Of a stretch of 64,000 nt of DNA, positions 61,126 to 64,000 are shown piece by piece (position 1 is the stretch's first letter; each line of letters starts with the position of its first letter). The translations under genes and the position numbers were made by a program. The notes below the pieces were generated by a model. That model searched no databases. It worked only from the letters and a program-made list of their open reading frames with translations, and was not told where the DNA came from. Origin of the DNA: Thauera sp. JM12B12 (GTDB taxonomy: Bacteria; Pseudomonadota; Gammaproteobacteria; Burkholderiales; Rhodocyclaceae); NCBI RefSeq assembly GCF_039614725.1, contig NZ_CP154859.1, forward strand, positions 1,922,001 to 1,986,000, given 5' to 3'.

Positions 61126-61591
61126 GAACAGCATCGTCACGCTGCAGTACACGGTGCGTGACCCGGATGGCGCGATCATCGATGACGGCCATCACCCCCT
61201 GGTTTATCTGCATGGCGGCTACGATGGCATCTTCCCGGTGCTCGAAGAGGCCCTGCACGGCAAGAAGGTCGGCGAGACGCTGCAGGTCAAGCTGCAGCCC
61301 GAAGATGCGTTCGGCGACTACGACGAGGAACTCATCCTGGTCGAGGACGCCAAGCTCTTCCCCGAGAACATCAAGGTCGGCATGAGCTTCGAGCGCGTCT
61401 CCGACGACGGCGAGGAAGATCTCGTCTATCGCATCACCGACATCGCCGACGGCAAGGTCGTGGTCGACGGCAACCACCCGCTGGCAGGCGTTGCGCTGGT
61501 GTTCGACGTCACCGTCGCCGAAGTGCGTCCGGCGAGCGCCGAGGAGATCGCCCACGGTCACGTTCATGGCCCTGGCGGTCATCACCACTGA
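61106..61591 (+). CDS. FKBP-type peptidyl-prolyl isomerase (SlyD-like) with His-rich tail
   Basis: A 161-residue isomerase/chaperone. MQNEIVKNSIVTLQYTVRDP, the FKBP block PLVYLHGGYDGIFPVLEEAL and the IF-loop region PEDAFGDYDEELI match SlyD/FkpB-like proteins. The C-terminus AHGHVHGPGGHHH is His-rich, as in SlyD, suiting nickel or zinc binding. The gene overlaps the peroxiredoxin by 20 bases in another frame, so they are translationally coupled, perhaps pairing oxidative repair with protein folding. A terminator follows at 61603. Confidence 0.92.
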   Translation: MQNEIVKNSIVTLQYTVRDPDGAIIDDGHHPLVYLHGGYDGIFPVLEEALHGKKVGETLQVKLQPEDAFGDYDEELILVEDAKLFPENIKVGMSFERVSDDGEEDLVYRITDIADGKVVVDGNHPLAGVALVFDVTVAEVRPASAEEIAHGHVHGPGGHHH

Positions 61592-61602
61592 TCCCGATCG
61601 AG

Positions 61603-61625
61603 GGGCCGCGTGAGCGGCCCTTTTT
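61603..61625 (+). terminator. Rho-independent terminator
   Basis: GGGCCGC-gtga-GCGGCCC followed by TTTTT, 11 bases after the FKBP stop. Confidence 0.95.
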
Positions 61626-61646
61626 CATCGCTGCCCCCGGTCCCGA

Positions 61647-63794
61647 ATGACTCGATCCGCTCCGCACACGGCTGCCTCCGTACCTGCCGGCTCCCTGTCT
61701 GCCGAGGCTCTGCTGCAGGTCGCCGGCCTGGGCGTGAAGATCGCGCGTGCAGAGGGCGATGTCCGTCCGGTGGACGGGGTCGACTTCAGCATCGATGCCG
61801 GAGAGACCTTTGCCCTCCTCGGTGAGTCCGGCTGCGGCAAGTCGATGACGGCGCTCGCGCTCATGCGCCTGCTCCCGGATGCGGGGCAGATCGCCGGAGG
61901 CAGCGTCCGCCTCGGGGGCGAGGAACTGCTCGCGCTCCCGGAGTCGGCGATGCGCCGTGTGCGCGGTGGGCGCATCGGCATGATCTTCCAGGAGCCGTCG
62001 ACCAGCCTGAACCCGGTGATGACCGTGGGCGAGCAGATCGGCGAGGCGCTGGCACGCCATGGCCTGCGCGGAGAGGCCGCGCGTGGCGAGGCGGTCCGGC
62101 TGCTGGAGGCGGTGGGGATCCCCGATCCGGCGCGGCGCCTGCAGGATTATCCGTTCCAGTTCTCCGGCGGCATGAAACAGCGGGTGATGATCGCCATCGC
62201 GCTCGCCGGGCGGCCGCAACTGCTGATCGCCGACGAGCCTACCACCGCGCTCGACGTCACCATCCAGGCGCAGGTGCTCGACCTGCTGGCCGAGCTCCAG
62301 CGTAAAGAGGGGATGGGCATGCTGCTGATCACCCACGATCTCGGCGTCGTCGCGCGCATGGCTCACCGCGTCGGGGTGATGTACGCCGGCGAGGTGGTGG
62401 AGACGGGCGCGCGCGCGGCCTTCTTCGCCGCCCCGCTGCATCCGTATTCGCGCAAGCTGTTCGCAGCGCTGCCGGGTGCCGACCGGCGTGGCAGCGCGCT
62501 CGATGCGCCTGCGGGCAGCGTGCCGCCCCTGGATCGTGCCTTTCCGGGCTGCCGCTTCGCCGAGCGCTGCCCGGCGGCGTTCGACCGCTGCGACGAGGAG
62601 GCGCCGGGCTGGCACCGTGTCGGTGTGCAGGCGGTGCGCTGCCATCTGTACGAGGGCGTGAGCGTGCCGCGGCCGCTCGAGCATCTCGCGGCGGCCACTG
62701 CTGCAGTGCATCGCCAGCGCAGCCCGCAGCCCGTGCTCGAGGTGCGCGACCTGGCCGTGCATTTCCCGGTGCGCAAGGGCGTGCTCAAGCGTACCGTCGG
62801 CCACGTGAGAGCAGTCGATGGTGTGAGCCTGCGGCTGGCGCCAGGCCGCACGCTTGCCCTGGTCGGCGAATCCGGTTGCGGCAAGACCACCGTCGGTAAG
62901 GCCATCCTGCGCCTGCTCGAACCGACCGCGGGCGAGCTCCTGCTCGACGGCGAGCCGTTCGCGCAGTGGCCCGAATCGGCGCTGCAGCCGGTGCGCCGGG
63001 CGGTGCAGATGGTGTTCCAGGACCCCTTCGCCTCGCTCAACCCGCGCATGCGCGTCGGCGAGATCATCGAGGAAGGGCTCGCCGCGCTCGATGCCGGCAG
63101 CGACGCCCGCGCGCGCCGGGCGCGCGTGATCGAACTGCTCGAGCGCGTCGGCCTCGGTGCGGAGATGCGCTGGCGCTATCCGCACGAGTTCTCCGGCGGT
63201 CAGCGCCAGCGCATCGCGGTGGCGCGTGCGCTGGCGGTGTCACCGCGGGTGATCGTCTGCGACGAGCCCACCAGCGCGCTCGACGTCTCGGTGCAGGCGC
63301 AGTTGCTCAACCTGATGCGCGAGCTGCAGCGCGAGCAGGGGCTGGCCTATCTTTTCATCACCCACAACCTTGCGGTGGTGGAGTATCTCGCCGACGAGGT
63401 CGCGGTGATGTACCTCGGGCGCATCGTCGAGGAGGGGCCGGTCGAGCGCGTCATCGGGCAGCGGGCGCATCCCTACACGCGCGCGCTGCTGGCGGCCGTG
63501 CCGCGTGTCGGCACGGAGGCCGCAACGGTCGGCGTCGATGGCGCGGCCTCTGGCTCGGCGCAGGCGCCGAGTTGCCGGACGGGCGGCGGCGCGGGTGACT
63601 CGCGTGCGGCGGTGACCGGCGTTCGCATGAGCGGGGCGGTCGAGCTGCCTTCGCCCCTCGATCCGCCAGCGGGTTGCCACTTCCAACCTCGTTGCCCGCA
63701 TGCGACCGACGTCTGCAGGGCCAGCTATCCGCCGGTGACCGAGCTCGCGCAGGGTCATCGCGTGCGCTGTCACTGGCCCCGTTTCGACGACTGA
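61647..63794 (+). CDS. Peptide-type ABC transporter double ATPase (DppD-DppF fusion, YejF/GsiA-like)
   Basis: A 715-residue protein with two complete ABC ATPase halves. First half: Walker [14 protein letters not shown], signature [16 protein letters not shown], Walker [13 protein letters not shown]. Second half: Walker [14 protein letters not shown], signature [16 protein letters not shown], Walker [13 protein letters not shown]. Each half ends with the oligopeptide-ABC C-terminal Cys-rich motif ([30 protein letters not shown]). The fused layout is like YejF or GsiA. No permease or binding protein gene is in this window, and the gene to the right is convergent. Confidence 0.93.
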   Translation: MTRSAPHTAASVPAGSLSAEALLQVAGLGVKIARAEGDVRPVDGVDFSIDAGETFALLGESGCGKSMTALALMRLLPDAGQIAGGSVRLGGEELLALPESAMRRVRGGRIGMIFQEPSTSLNPVMTVGEQIGEALARHGLRGEAARGEAVRLLEAVGIPDPARRLQDYPFQFSGGMKQRVMIAIALAGRPQLLIADEPTTALDVTIQAQVLDLLAELQRKEGMGMLLITHDLGVVARMAHRVGVMYAGEVVETGARAAFFAAPLHPYSRKLFAALPGADRRGSALDAPAGSVPPLDRAFPGCRFAERCPAAFDRCDEEAPGWHRVGVQAVRCHLYEGVSVPRPLEHLAAATAAVHRQRSPQPVLEVRDLAVHFPVRKGVLKRTVGHVRAVDGVSLRLAPGRTLALVGESGCGKTTVGKAILRLLEPTAGELLLDGEPFAQWPESALQPVRRAVQMVFQDPFASLNPRMRVGEIIEEGLAALDAGSDARARRARVIELLERVGLGAEMRWRYPHEFSGGQRQRIAVARALAVSPRVIVCDEPTSALDVSVQAQLLNLMRELQREQGLAYLFITHNLAVVEYLADEVAVMYLGRIVEEGPVERVIGQRAHPYTRALLAAVPRVGTEAATVGVDGAASGSAQAPSCRTGGGAGDSRAAVTGVRMSGAVELPSPLDPPAGCHFQPRCPHATDVCRASYPPVTELAQGHRVRCHWPRFDD

Positions 63795-63840
63795 CCGGGC
63801 TCCCAGGGGCGGCCGGCGCGTCATTGCGGCCGTGCGTGTA

Positions 63841-64000
63841 TCAGCGCGCCCGGCTGCCGTTGCGTTTCGCGCTGCGCTTGCTCGCCCCAGGCTTCTTGGC
63901 CTTGGGTGATTTCAGCCGGGGTTCGCTGCGGTTTGCCCCGGGCGGGCTCAGCTTGAGCCCGGGCTGGCGCACGCTGGCCGCAGCGAGCGGCAGCAGATTG
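63841..64000 (-). CDS. C-terminus of an unidentified protein (cut by window edge)
   Basis: The leftward frame ending at 63841 reads a basic, Pro/Ser/Lys/Arg-rich tail (KSPKAKKPGASKRSAKRNGS then RAR). It is open to the window edge. The codons fit a normal GC-rich gene but the 53 residues visible carry no family motif; the tail type is common on secreted or DNA-binding proteins. It is convergent with the double ATPase gene. Confidence 0.45.
   Translation of the reverse strand, partial: NLLPLAAASVRQPGLKLSPPGANRSEPRLKSPKAKKPGASKRSAKRNGSRAR

Overview
The window is GC-rich DNA from a betaproteobacterium. The best guess is the Rhodocyclales (Thauera/Azoarcus-like). This is inferred from a cytochrome-c-dependent nitric oxide reductase (norCB) for denitrification, a phasin with PhaR-like sites for polyhydroxyalkanoate storage, a CTGT-N8-ACAG LexA box, DUF2325 and DUF3079 proteins, and the tig-clpP-clpX-lon-hupB order. 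I see no phage, transposon, CRISPR array or rRNA. It reads as core chromosome with one decayed iron-uptake stretch.

Layout. 1-1.7 kb: norCB (leftward) behind a candidate FNR/DNR box. 1.8-4.7 kb: a cell-wall amidase and a two-gene PAS/chemoreceptor pair resembling bipartite energy-taxis systems. 4.8-9.7 kb: a leftward run of ferric-type ABC ATPase, aat, bpt, pyrD and an orphan BMP-family binding protein. 9.8-15.3 kb: the matching iron permease, a MASE3-PAS-GGDEF diguanylate cyclase, the iron-binding protein and a DUF2325 gene, with Fur-like palindromes between the last two. 15.4-21.3 kb: NlpC/P60 hydrolase, an exonuclease-fold/DUF294 sensor pair, PIN-PhoH ATPase, peroxiredoxin and an Mth938-like protein. 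21.4-28.1 kb: alaA, hom, MOSC protein, a 48-residue membrane peptide, dodecin, a TerB-like/DUF533 protein and thrC. 28.2-36.3 kb: tRNA-Leu, a conserved hypothetical, nadC, nnr and the stress operon prkA-yeaH-spoVR. 36.6-43.1 kb: tig-clpP-clpX, lon (heat-shock promoter), hupB and tRNA-Val. 43.1-47.3 kb: lipocalin, DUF3079, phasin, two identical tRNA-Val genes and a secreted choice-of-anchor I protein. 47.5-53.4 kb: PepSY reductase-like protein, TonB receptor, a DUF1513 remnant, Fur-like boxes, a PhoD-type phosphatase and a small membrane protein. 53.6-64 kb: M61 peptidase, a membrane protein, the SOS operon lexA-imuA-imuB, a zinc alcohol dehydrogenase, peroxiredoxin plus FKBP, a double ABC ATPase and a truncated gene at the right edge.

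How the parts fit. Themes are anaerobic/oxygen-linked metabolism (norCB, energy taxis), iron acquisition in two places with Fur-like operators, protein quality control (trigger factor, ClpXP, Lon, N-end-rule transferases), stress responses (SOS mutasome, PrkA operon, peroxiredoxins) and carbon storage. The items I would follow up first are the exonuclease-fold protein with Asn at two catalytic Asp positions coupled to a cNMP/CBS/DUF294 sensor, the Cys cluster in the iron-transport ATPase, the terminator that overlaps the lon heat-shock promoter, the paired PhaR-like sites around the phasin promoter, and the split PAS/chemoreceptor with a zinc-binding CZB tail. All function calls rest on motif recognition by eye; no database search was possible.
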